Positions 6,464 to 11,619 of a stretch of DNA of 11,619 bases are shown here, piece after piece. The position numbers and the translations under genes are program-made. Location of the stretch: contig JAFRMB010000164.1 in NCBI GenBank assembly GCA_017430945.1, forward strand, positions 1 to 11,619, written 5' to 3'. Origin of the DNA: Clostridia bacterium (GTDB lineage Bacteria > Bacillota_A > Clostridia > Christensenellales > Aristaeellaceae). The notes beneath the pieces were generated by a model, which was not told the DNA's origin, made no database searches, and saw only the letters and a list, made by a program, of their open reading frames with translations. Numbering within the stretch: position 1 is the stretch's first letter; each line of letters starts with the position of its first letter.

Positions 6464-7528
6464 TTGGATCATCTGAAGGCGTTCCGGGATGCCGCGCTGG
6501 CCGGCGGCGCGGGCTGCGCCGTCGTGCACCGGCCGGAGAACATCCGGTATCTGTCCGGCTTTGCCGGCGAGGGCTGTCTGTTCATCTCGAAGGAGATCCG
6601 GGCCGTCGTCACGGACTTTCGCTACGTCGAGGCCGCGGGGCGCGAGGCGCCGGGCTGGTCGGTCGAGCGCACCACGGCAGACCGGAAGGAAGCGGACGTC
6701 CTGAAGGCGCTGGCCGCCCGGGCGGGCGCCGGGGCGGCGCTGGTGGAGACGGACTGGCTGACCCACGACGCCTATCTGCGGCTGGAAAGGGCGCTCGAAG
6801 GCGTGGCGCTGACGCCGATGGACGGCGCGCCGGAGCGGCTTCGGCAGGTCAAGGACGCGGACGAGATCGCCTGCATCCTCGAGGCCTCCCGCATCGCGAG
6901 CCAGGCCTTCATCAACATACTGCCCAGGCTGCACGCGGGCATGACGGAGATCGATGCGAAGATCGAGCTGGAATTCGAGATGCTGCGGCTCGGCAGCGAG
7001 GGCCCCGCGTTCGACACCATCGCCGCGGCGGGCGTGAACGGCTCGCTCCCCCACGCGGTGCCGTCGGCCCACGCGATCAGCGCGGGCGAGCTTTTGACGC
7101 TGGACTTCGGCGCGACGTACAGGGGCTACCGCTCCGACATCACCCGCACGGTCGCCTTCGGCAAGCCGTCGCCCGAGCTCCGGGCCATCTACGATACCGT
7201 GCGCGACGCGCAGCAGCTGGCGCTGGACGCCATCGCCCCCGGAAGGCGCTGCTGCGATATCGACAGGATCGCGCGCGACTACATCGACGCCCGCTATCCG
7301 GGCGCCTTCGGCCACAGCCTGGGCCACGGCGTCGGCCTGTACATCCATGAACAGCCCCGGGTCAGCTTCAATGACGCGACCGAGCTTCTGCCCGGTCATG
7401 TGGTCACAGTGGAGCCCGGCGTATATATACCCGGTGTCGGCGGCTGCCGCATCGAGGACACGGTGATTTTGACTTCCGGCGGGTTTATCAACGCGATGCA
7501 CGCGCCGAAGCAACTGATCGAGCTGTGA
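6464..7528 (+). CDS. M24-family Xaa-Pro dipeptidase/aminopeptidase (YqhT-like), TTG start
   Basis: 354 residues, the length of Bacillus YqhT. The N-terminal creatinase-type domain (about 1-120) carries NIRYLSGFAGEG. The pita-bread catalytic domain follows, with all five dinuclear metal ligands visible: D214 (LTLDFGA), D225 (YRSDITRT), H288 (SLGHGVGL), E317 (VEPGVYIPG) and E331 (CRIEDTV). It removes the N-terminal residue before proline, or splits Xaa-Pro dipeptides, in the cytoplasm. The TTG at 6464 is chosen because GGGAGG (6451-6456) lies seven bases before it, the upstream frame contains the promoter, and LDHLKAFRDA is where family members begin. It precedes efp by 44 bases, a pairing common in Bacillota and fitting a link between proline-rich translation and proline-peptide turnover. 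Confidence 0.9.
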   Translation: MDHLKAFRDAALAGGAGCAVVHRPENIRYLSGFAGEGCLFISKEIRAVVTDFRYVEAAGREAPGWSVERTTADRKEADVLKALAARAGAGAALVETDWLTHDAYLRLERALEGVALTPMDGAPERLRQVKDADEIACILEASRIASQAFINILPRLHAGMTEIDAKIELEFEMLRLGSEGPAFDTIAAAGVNGSLPHAVPSAHAISAGELLTLDFGATYRGYRSDITRTVAFGKPSPELRAIYDTVRDAQQLALDAIAPGRRCCDIDRIARDYIDARYPGAFGHSLGHGVGLYIHEQPRVSFNDATELLPGHVVTVEPGVYIPGVGGCRIEDTVILTSGGFINAMHAPKQLIEL

Positions 7529-7572
7529 CTTACCGACCACAGGTAATACTATGTTGAGGAGGCAATATCCCC

Positions 7573-8133
7573 ATGATTAACGCAAGCGACTTCAGAAACG
7601 GCGTCACCTTTGAGATGGACAACGGCGTGTGGACCATCGTGTCCTTCCTGCACGTCAAGCCCGGCAAAGGCGCTGCGTTCGTGCGCACCAAGATCAAGAA
7701 CGTCGTCACCGGCTCCGTGATCGAGCGCACCTTCAACCCCACCGATAAATTCCCCAAGGCCTACATCGAGACCAAGGAGATGCAGTACACCTATAACGAC
7801 GGTGATTTCTATCACTTCATGGACCTGGAGACCTATGACGACCTGCCCCTGACCCACGACCAGGTCGAGGACGCCATGCCCTTCGTGAAGGAGAACACCA
7901 ACGTGACCGTGCGCTTCTTCAAGGGCGCGCCGTTCAGCGTGCAGGCGCCGAACTTCGTCGAGCTGCAGGTGACCAACACCGAGCCCGGCTTCAAGGGCGA
8001 CACCGCCGCCAACACCACCAAGCCCGCCACCTTCGAGACCGGCCTGACCCTTCAGGTGCCGCTGTTCATCGAAAACGGCGAGGTCCTGAAGATCGACACC
8101 CGCGACGGCGGCATGTATCTGGGCCGCGCCTGA
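7573..8133 (+). CDS. efp: Translation elongation factor P
   Basis: 186 residues, matching bacterial EF-P (185-190). The three-domain pattern is intact: an N-terminal KOW-like domain with [12 protein letters not shown], where K32 is the tip lysine that enters the peptidyl-transferase centre; a central OB domain with [14 protein letters not shown]; and a C-terminal OB domain ending with the signature [33 protein letters not shown] (given here as a landmark across about residues 143-182). EF-P relieves ribosome stalling at polyproline. The KPGKG loop is the Bacillota type; in Bacillus the lysine receives a 5-aminopentanol group, and no modification gene is in this window. GAGGAGG (7556-7562) lies ten bases before the ATG. 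Codon choice is strongly biased to C- and G-ending codons, as expected for high expression. Probably co-transcribed with the peptidase. Confidence 0.97.
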   Translation: MINASDFRNGVTFEMDNGVWTIVSFLHVKPGKGAAFVRTKIKNVVTGSVIERTFNPTDKFPKAYIETKEMQYTYNDGDFYHFMDLETYDDLPLTHDQVEDAMPFVKENTNVTVRFFKGAPFSVQAPNFVELQVTNTEPGFKGDTAANTTKPATFETGLTLQVPLFIENGEVLKIDTRDGGMYLGRA

Positions 8134-8169
8134 TGGTGCCGGGGCGCCGGATGCGGCGCGCCATATACG

Positions 8170-8198
8170 AAGGTCGATGGATCCATGCCATCGGCCTT
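8170..8198 (+). terminator. Possible terminator after efp
   Basis: AAGGTCGATGG pairs with CCATCGGCCTT (one G-T wobble) around the loop ATCCATG, giving an 11-pair stem 36 bases after the efp stop. The downstream stretch is only moderately T-rich (TTATGGTGTTT), so termination may be partial. Confidence 0.5.
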
Positions 8199-8268
8199 AT
8201 GGTGTTTCATGAAGGTCTTTCTGAAGCGGCGCCGGACGGCGCGCGCTGATACGATCGGAGGTACGGTT

Positions 8269-8802
8269 ATGGAAAAGGAGAACCTGAGCAAGCGCGTCGG
8301 CTATCTGAACGGGCTTTTGGAAGGCATGGACATCGACGCCGGCAGCGCCAACGGCAAGCTGCTGCGCGGCATCGTGGATCTGCTGAACGAGCTGTCCGAC
8401 CGCGTGGAGGTCATCGACGAGGTCCTGGATGATCTGAACGACTTCGTCGAGTCCATCGACGACGATCTGGCGGAGCTGGAGGGCGGCCGCGACGACGATG
8501 ATGACGACGACTTCGACGACGACGAGGACGAGGATTTCGACGATGCCTTCGGCGACGGCGAGGACAAGCTGCATCTGCTGCGCCCCGGCGAGGAAGCCGA
8601 TGACGGGGACGACGACGAGGATGACGACGGCGAAAGCGCGCTGGCCGGCAAGCTCTGCCCCAGCTGCGGACGCATGTTCTTCACGTCGCTCGAGGACGCA
8701 GAGGACGCCGAATACCTCTGCCCCCACTGCGGCGAGCGCATCACCCCCGCGCTTTTGACCCCGGAAAACGCGCCCATCGCCCACCCGCTGGAAGGCGAAT
8801 GA
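8269..8802 (+). CDS. CD1247-like acidic zinc-ribbon protein
   Basis: 177 residues. An N-terminal region of about 70 residues (KRVGYLNGLLEGMDID...KLLRGIVDLLNELSDRV...) looks helical and coiled-coil-like and resembles the N-terminal domain named after Clostridioides CD1247. Residues 75-123 form a very acidic linker with runs of Asp and Glu (D75-D81 consecutive). The C-terminal part has a zinc ribbon: C130-x2-C133, 17 residues, C151-x2-C154. The function is unknown; a small zinc-binding protein downstream of efp in clostridia suggests a link to translation or transcription, but that is inference. The ATG at 8269 has GGAGG (8257-8261) seven bases upstream; more upstream in-frame codons overlap the putative efp terminator and are rejected. 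No convincing separate promoter was seen. Confidence 0.72.
   Translation: MEKENLSKRVGYLNGLLEGMDIDAGSANGKLLRGIVDLLNELSDRVEVIDEVLDDLNDFVESIDDDLAELEGGRDDDDDDDFDDDEDEDFDDAFGDGEDKLHLLRPGEEADDGDDDEDDDGESALAGKLCPSCGRMFFTSLEDAEDAEYLCPHCGERITPALLTPENAPIAHPLEGE
8491..8633 (+). repeat. Low-complexity GAC/GAT/GAG triplet tract
   Basis: Codon-length runs of GAC, GAT and GAG encode the acidic linker of the zinc-ribbon protein in two blocks (8491-8547 and 8595-8633). The repeats are imperfect and in frame, so length changes would vary the linker without breaking the zinc ribbon. Confidence 0.8.
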
Positions 8803-8820
8803 CCGGGCGCGGCTGCCCGG
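8803..8820 (+). other. Short hairpin directly after the zinc-ribbon gene
   Basis: CCGGGC and GCCCGG form a six-pair stem around GCGGCT immediately after the TGA. No T-run follows, so it is at most an attenuator or mRNA 3'-end stabiliser in the 52-base gap before the phosphodiesterase gene. Confidence 0.35.
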
Positions 8821-8854
8821 ACCGCAGCGGATCTTTGCGCGAGGAGCGGTGGCG

Positions 8855-9727
8855 ATGAGACTGAAGGGCTGGCTGATACTGGCGATCCTGGCCGCGGCGA
8901 TCGTGTTCCTCACCCGGCCTGGCCTGCGCCGGAGAAAGCGCATGGCGCGCTGGCGGCGCCAGCTGTTTGCCCACCGGGGGCTGCACGATCCCGGCGCCGG
9001 CATCGCGGAGAACACGCTGCCGGCCTTCGAGGCGGCCTGCCTGGCGGGCTACGGCATCGAGCTGGACATACAGTTCACCCGGGACATGCAGGTCGTGGTG
9101 TTCCACGACGGCGATCTTCGCCGCATGTGCGGAGACAGCCGGCGGGTCATCGACTGTACGCTCGACGAGCTGCAGCGCCTGCCGCTCGCGCACGGCCCGG
9201 GCGCGCACATCCCCACGCTGCGCGAGGTGCTCGACCTGGTCGACGGGCGCGCCCCGTTGCTCATCGAGCTCAAGAGCGGCCCCCGCAACGCCGCTCTTTG
9301 CCGGGCGCTGATGCGCCACCTGGCGGATTACCGCGGCGACTGCGTCGTCGAGTCCTTCAATCCTCTGATCGTCGGCTGGTTCAGGCGGCACGCGCCGCAG
9401 ATCGTGCGCGGACAGCTGGTGTGCCCCATCCACAACTACATCGCGCAGGCCAGCGCGATCAGCGGGCTGTTCATGTCCGGGCTGCTGCTCAACTGCATCG
9501 GCCGCCCCGATTTCGTCGCCTACGACGCCAACGCGCCGCGCTTCTTCAGCCCGCATTTCCAGCGCTTCGCCTACCGCACGCCCATGGCCGCGTGGACCGT
9601 CCGCACCGATGAACTGGAGCGGCTCGTCGAGGCGCGCGGCGAGATGAGCATCTTCGAGCGCATCCGTCCGCTGCCGAACGGATGCGGCCCGGATCCGGCC
9701 GATCCGCCGCGCCGTGCTGCGCGATGA
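8855..9727 (+). CDS. Membrane-anchored glycerophosphodiester phosphodiesterase
   Basis: 290 residues. An N-terminal helix (about 6-20) followed by Arg/Lys-rich residues 21-35 suggests an anchored protein. The TIM-barrel GDPD domain begins at residue 36 with the invariant set: H40-R41-G42, E52-N53-T54, E69-L-D71, and H84-D85; IELKSG and VVESFNP follow in order. These residues bind the divalent metal and catalyse hydrolysis of glycerophosphodiesters to glycerol 3-phosphate and an alcohol. The C-terminal AAWTVRTDELERL...SIFERIRP matches the end of the clostridial branch. The charge pattern (basic after the helix) would place the catalytic domain in the cytoplasm, unlike secreted GlpQ; this is only a rule-based guess. 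The ATG at 8855 is preferred to GTG 8849 because GAGGAG (8841-8846) is eight bases before the ATG but only two before the GTG. Confidence 0.9.
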   Translation: MRLKGWLILAILAAAIVFLTRPGLRRRKRMARWRRQLFAHRGLHDPGAGIAENTLPAFEAACLAGYGIELDIQFTRDMQVVVFHDGDLRRMCGDSRRVIDCTLDELQRLPLAHGPGAHIPTLREVLDLVDGRAPLLIELKSGPRNAALCRALMRHLADYRGDCVVESFNPLIVGWFRRHAPQIVRGQLVCPIHNYIAQASAISGLFMSGLLLNCIGRPDFVAYDANAPRFFSPHFQRFAYRTPMAAWTVRTDELERLVEARGEMSIFERIRPLPNGCGPDPADPPRRAAR

Positions 9728-9773
9728 ACGGCGCGATCCCCTTTGGTCCCGCAGACCTTCGGCTTCAAAGACA

Positions 9774-9809
9774 CCGGGGCTGCCGCGCATGTCCGCGCGG
9801 CAGCCCCGG
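9774..9809 (+). terminator. Perfect 15-pair hairpin, probable terminator after the phosphodiesterase gene
   Basis: CCGGGGCTGCCGCGC (9774-9788) and its exact complement (9795-9809) flank the loop ATGTCC, 46 bases after the stop. The stem is very stable, but the following bases (ATCGTTG) are not T-rich; on the minus strand the following bases (TGTCTTTG) are slightly better, so it may also stop leftward transcription. Confidence 0.6.
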
Positions 9810-9813
9810 ATCG

Positions 9814-9881
9814 TTGAAAGGCCCTGCTTTCAATGAGCGGGACAGTCACAGGGAGCCTTTCCCTACGCGAAAGCGGCTGTC
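9814..9881 (+). other. Clustered hairpins with a three-way-junction-like fold in convergent intergenic DNA
   Basis: TTGAAAG/CTTTCAA (9814-9833) forms a seven-pair stem with loop GCCCTG. Then GACAG (9841-9845) pairs with CTGTC (9877-9881), enclosing two smaller hairpins: AGGGA-GCCTT-TCCCT (9850-9864) and CGC-GAAA-GCG (9866-9875), the latter with a GNRA tetraloop if transcribed rightward. No known RNA family was recognised. It could be a small RNA, a 3' UTR structure, or the remnant of a fold-back element. Confidence 0.35.
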
Positions 9882-9899
9882 ATCCTCATATAAATGCGT

Positions 9900-9922
9900 G
9901 CCCGGCGGATATGCCGCCGGGC
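9900..9922 (-). terminator. Probable terminator of the leftward mutT operon
   Basis: GCCCGGCGG (9900-9908) and CCGCCGGGC (9914-9922) pair perfectly around ATATG, extendable by three further pairs including one wobble. Read leftward, it lies about 64 bases after the mutT stop and is followed by ACGCATTTATATG, which is modestly T/A-rich. A smaller GCCCC-TCAG-GGGGC hairpin (9954-9967) lies between. Confidence 0.55.
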
Positions 9923-9986
9923 GCGATCGAAGACGGGGCTCATGCCTCCACATGCCCCTCAGGGGGCGTCGCTGCTGCGGTGCCTG

Positions 9987-10373
9987 TCACGCCAGGAGCT
10001 CCGGGTTCCGATCGACGAAGACCCGGTCCGCGCCGGCGAAGTCGAAGCCCGACAGCGCCTCGGGGCGCGCCCATGCGATGGCGTTGCAGTCGGCGGGCAC
10101 AGGCTCACCGGACGTGATCGAGCACCGATAGAACAGTACCAGCACCTCGCGGTCCGCATAGCGGTGATACACCGCGTCCACGATGCGCCCGACCGCCACA
10201 TCGATGGACAGCTCCTCCGAGAGCTCCCGCGCCAGCGCCTGCTCGGGCGTCTCTCCGGGCTCCAGCTTGCCGCCCGGGAACTCCCACTTCAGGCCGTTGT
10301 GGACGCCCGGCAGCCGTTGACAGACCATGATCCGCCCGTCCCGCGCCACCACCGCCGCCGATACCACCAGCAT
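9987..10373 (-). CDS. MutT-type Nudix hydrolase (putative 8-oxo-dGTP diphosphatase)
   Basis: 128 residues, almost the size of E. coli MutT (129). The Nudix box Gx5Ex7REUxEEx is perfect: G35, E41, R49-E50-L51 and E53-E54, within GGKLEPGETPEQALARELSEEL (residues 34-55, landmarks only). Preceding WEFPGG and the MLVVSAAVVARDGRIMVCQR start are typical of the MutT branch that hydrolyses oxidised dGTP to the monophosphate and so prevents A:T to C:G mutations; other NTP substrates are possible. The ATG at 10373 has AAGGGAAGG about seven bases upstream (about 10381-10389); a GTG at 10394 lies upstream of that ribosome site and is rejected. It follows the acyltransferase gene by 28 bases and is probably in its operon. 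Confidence 0.9.
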   Translation of the reverse strand: MLVVSAAVVARDGRIMVCQRLPGVHNGLKWEFPGGKLEPGETPEQALARELSEELSIDVAVGRIVDAVYHRYADREVLVLFYRCSITSGEPVPADCNAIAWARPEALSGFDFAGADRVFVDRNPELLA

Positions 10374-10401
10374 GTTCGCACCTTCCCTTTCCACCGTCCG
10401 G

Positions 10402-11616
10402 TCACGCCTCGTCCGATTCGAGCCGCTTGAACAGCCTGCCCTTCAAGCGCTTTGCGAGCCTGCGGCCCCACTTCGCGCAGGGCTTTTCCACCAGATAGGT
10501 CAACAGCACCGCCAGGGCCAGTGCCGCCAGGAAGCACACGATCGTGTAGTCGCGCTGCCATGGCATCTCCCCGGCCATGTTCGGGTTCTCCGCCGCGGTA
10601 TACGGCGGCACGCGCCACTGCTTCAGCTTGACCGCCAGCCACTGGTGCCAGATGTAGAAGTTGAACGTCAGCCCGGACAGGAAGCGCACCGGCAGACAGG
10701 ACATCAGCGCCCGCAGCGGCGCAAAGCTCAGGCTGCCGCCGGCCAGGAACGCCGCGCCGCACAGCGAGAACAACCACCGCCAGCGCAGCTGGCCGAGCCT
10801 GAGCTCTTCGTAGCCGGACACGCGCGCCTGTGCAAAGAGCATCCGGAAAACGCCCCACACCGCCGCCGCCGCCGCAAGCGTGCCCGCCAGCGCGATCCAG
10901 CCCCGATGGCGCTCCGACCGTGCGAGGTGCGCGTACACGTGGGCGGCCAGCATGCCGTTGGCGTACACCACGAGCATGTTGGGCAGGCGGTTCACGAACA
11001 GCACCGTGTCCTCCATCGGCGCGGTCCACAGGAACATGAAGCACAGCCCCGCCCCGGTCATGGCCAGGTAGACCGCGACGGGGTGCCGCCGGAACACCGG
11101 CGCCAGCGCCGGCAGGATCAGGTAGAACTGCACCTCCACCGCAAGCGTCCACAGCACCACGTTCAGCCGCGTGGCGTTGTAGGAGAAGCCGAACAGGTCG
11201 TGTACGAAGCCCAGATGCGCCGCCAGATCCTTGAACAGCCGGGCGCCGTCTTCAAAGTCCGGTGCGACCAGCGCCAGGATCAGCATCACCGCCAGGCACA
11301 GCCAGTAGCTGGGCAGTATGCGCAGCGCGCGGCGCAGATAAAATTCGCCCGGTGAGCGCTCCCTGCCGTTGGCGTAGGGCAGATAGATGAGGAAGCCCGA
11401 CAGCACCAGCATCAGGTCCACGAACATATATCCCGTGCGCACGGCGGGCGTCAGATCGACGTACCGACCGCCCAGCATCAGTCCCGGGCTCAGCCAGGAC
11501 TGCTGCCAGATGTGGAACCATGCCACCATGAATACGCTGAACACCCGCAGAAGATCCGCCGAGTCGGCCCGGGCCGGATCCGGCGCGGCGCAGCAGCGCC
11601 CGAACAGCCGCCTCAT
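10402..11616 (-). CDS. Acyltransferase-3 family integral membrane O-acyltransferase (OafA/YrhL type)
   Basis: 404 residues with about ten hydrophobic helices, the usual size of an acyltransferase-3 membrane domain. Family landmarks: ADLLRVFSVFMVAWFHIW at 20-37 with the conserved H35; GYMFVDLMLVLSGFLI at 62-77; the LRRALRILPSYW motif with R95, R96, R99, P102 and Y104; WTLAVEVQFYLILP; and FYIWHQWLAVK near the C-terminus, ending in a basic tail after VEKP. These proteins move acyl groups, often acetyl, from cytoplasmic donors to sugars or lipids of the cell envelope; the acceptor is not predictable here. There is no C-terminal SGNH domain. The ATG at 11616 is three bases from the window edge, so its ribosome site is not visible and the start could lie further out, although the family fold begins properly at residue 20. 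It is followed by mutT after 28 bases. Confidence 0.88.
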   Translation of the reverse strand: MRRLFGRCCAAPDPARADSADLLRVFSVFMVAWFHIWQQSWLSPGLMLGGRYVDLTPAVRTGYMFVDLMLVLSGFLIYLPYANGRERSPGEFYLRRALRILPSYWLCLAVMLILALVAPDFEDGARLFKDLAAHLGFVHDLFGFSYNATRLNVVLWTLAVEVQFYLILPALAPVFRRHPVAVYLAMTGAGLCFMFLWTAPMEDTVLFVNRLPNMLVVYANGMLAAHVYAHLARSERHRGWIALAGTLAAAAAVWGVFRMLFAQARVSGYEELRLGQLRWRWLFSLCGAAFLAGGSLSFAPLRALMSCLPVRFLSGLTFNFYIWHQWLAVKLKQWRVPPYTAAENPNMAGEMPWQRDYTIVCFLAALALAVLLTYLVEKPCAKWGRRLAKRLKGRLFKRLESDEA

Positions 11617-11619
11617 ACC

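Noticed and set aside
6272..7540. A 422-codon minus-strand open frame opposite the peptidase gene.
   Set aside because: No family motifs; the plus strand encodes a complete M24 peptidase with all metal ligands.
7523..7552. AT-rich patch with CTGTG/CACAG arms and TAATACTAT before efp, considered as a separate efp promoter or small attenuator.
   Set aside because: No -35 box at a suitable distance and only five pairs in the stem; co-transcription with the peptidase is simpler.
8491..8633. Short-period repeats considered as a CRISPR-like or satellite array.
   Set aside because: They are in-frame Asp/Glu codons of an acidic linker, with no spacer structure.
8741..9790. Minus-strand open frame of 349 codons opposite the phosphodiesterase gene, and a similar 342-codon plus-strand frame at 10327-11355 opposite the acyltransferase.
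   Set aside because: Both are motif-free, low-complexity antisense frames; the opposite strands carry recognisable complete families.
9883..9900. TATAAA at 9889-9894 as a promoter -10 box.
   Set aside because: No matching -35 box 16-18 bases upstream and no downstream gene on that strand.

Overview
The window is high-GC bacterial DNA with dense genes, short operons and strong GGAGG-type ribosome sites. YhaM-type exoribonuclease, the order Xaa-Pro peptidase - EF-P - CD1247-like zinc-ribbon protein, and an EF-P carrying a lysine in a KPGKG loop all point to a Bacillota lineage. A high-GC member of the Clostridia is the best guess (inference; no 16S or marker search was possible).

Layout: (1) 1-42, the first 14 codons of a leftward UDP-glucose 4-epimerase-like gene with a near-perfect sigma-A promoter. 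(2) 203-676, a rightward YbaK/ProX-type aminoacyl-tRNA deacylase, ending at a strong hairpin shared with (3), a leftward YhaM-like 3'-5' exoribonuclease (1725-757). (4) 1912-6363, four rightward genes behind one TATAAT promoter: a single-pass membrane protein of unknown family, a two-helix membrane protein of unknown family, a multi-pass membrane protein with two Rossmann (TrkA-N/RCK-like) domains and a C-terminal RyR domain, and a TIR - transmembrane - Sel1-repeat protein. The gene pairs 1/2 and 3/4 each overlap by 8 bases. (5) 6464-8133, M24 Xaa-Pro peptidase (TTG start) and elongation factor P. (6) 8269-9727, an acidic zinc-ribbon protein and a membrane-anchored glycerophosphodiester phosphodiesterase. 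(7) 9728-9986, a convergent intergenic region full of hairpins. (8) 11616-9987, a leftward acyltransferase-3 membrane protein followed by a MutT-type Nudix hydrolase.

The part most likely to be new biology is 1912-6363. The TIR protein keeps the glutamate expected of a TIR NADase. Its translationally coupled partner combines pore-like membrane helices, two nucleotide-binding folds and an RyR module. A plausible reading is a membrane-bound NAD- or nucleotide-centred stress or anti-phage signalling module, with the RyR/Rossmann protein as sensor or channel and the TIR-Sel1 protein as effector. This is inference from domain content and gene coupling. The rest of the window is mostly housekeeping: RNA decay, translation quality control, polyproline translation, nucleotide sanitation and envelope metabolism.

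No tRNA, rRNA, CRISPR array, transposase, integrase or complete insertion sequence was seen. No gene-free stretch exceeds 300 bases; the longest is 9728-9986.
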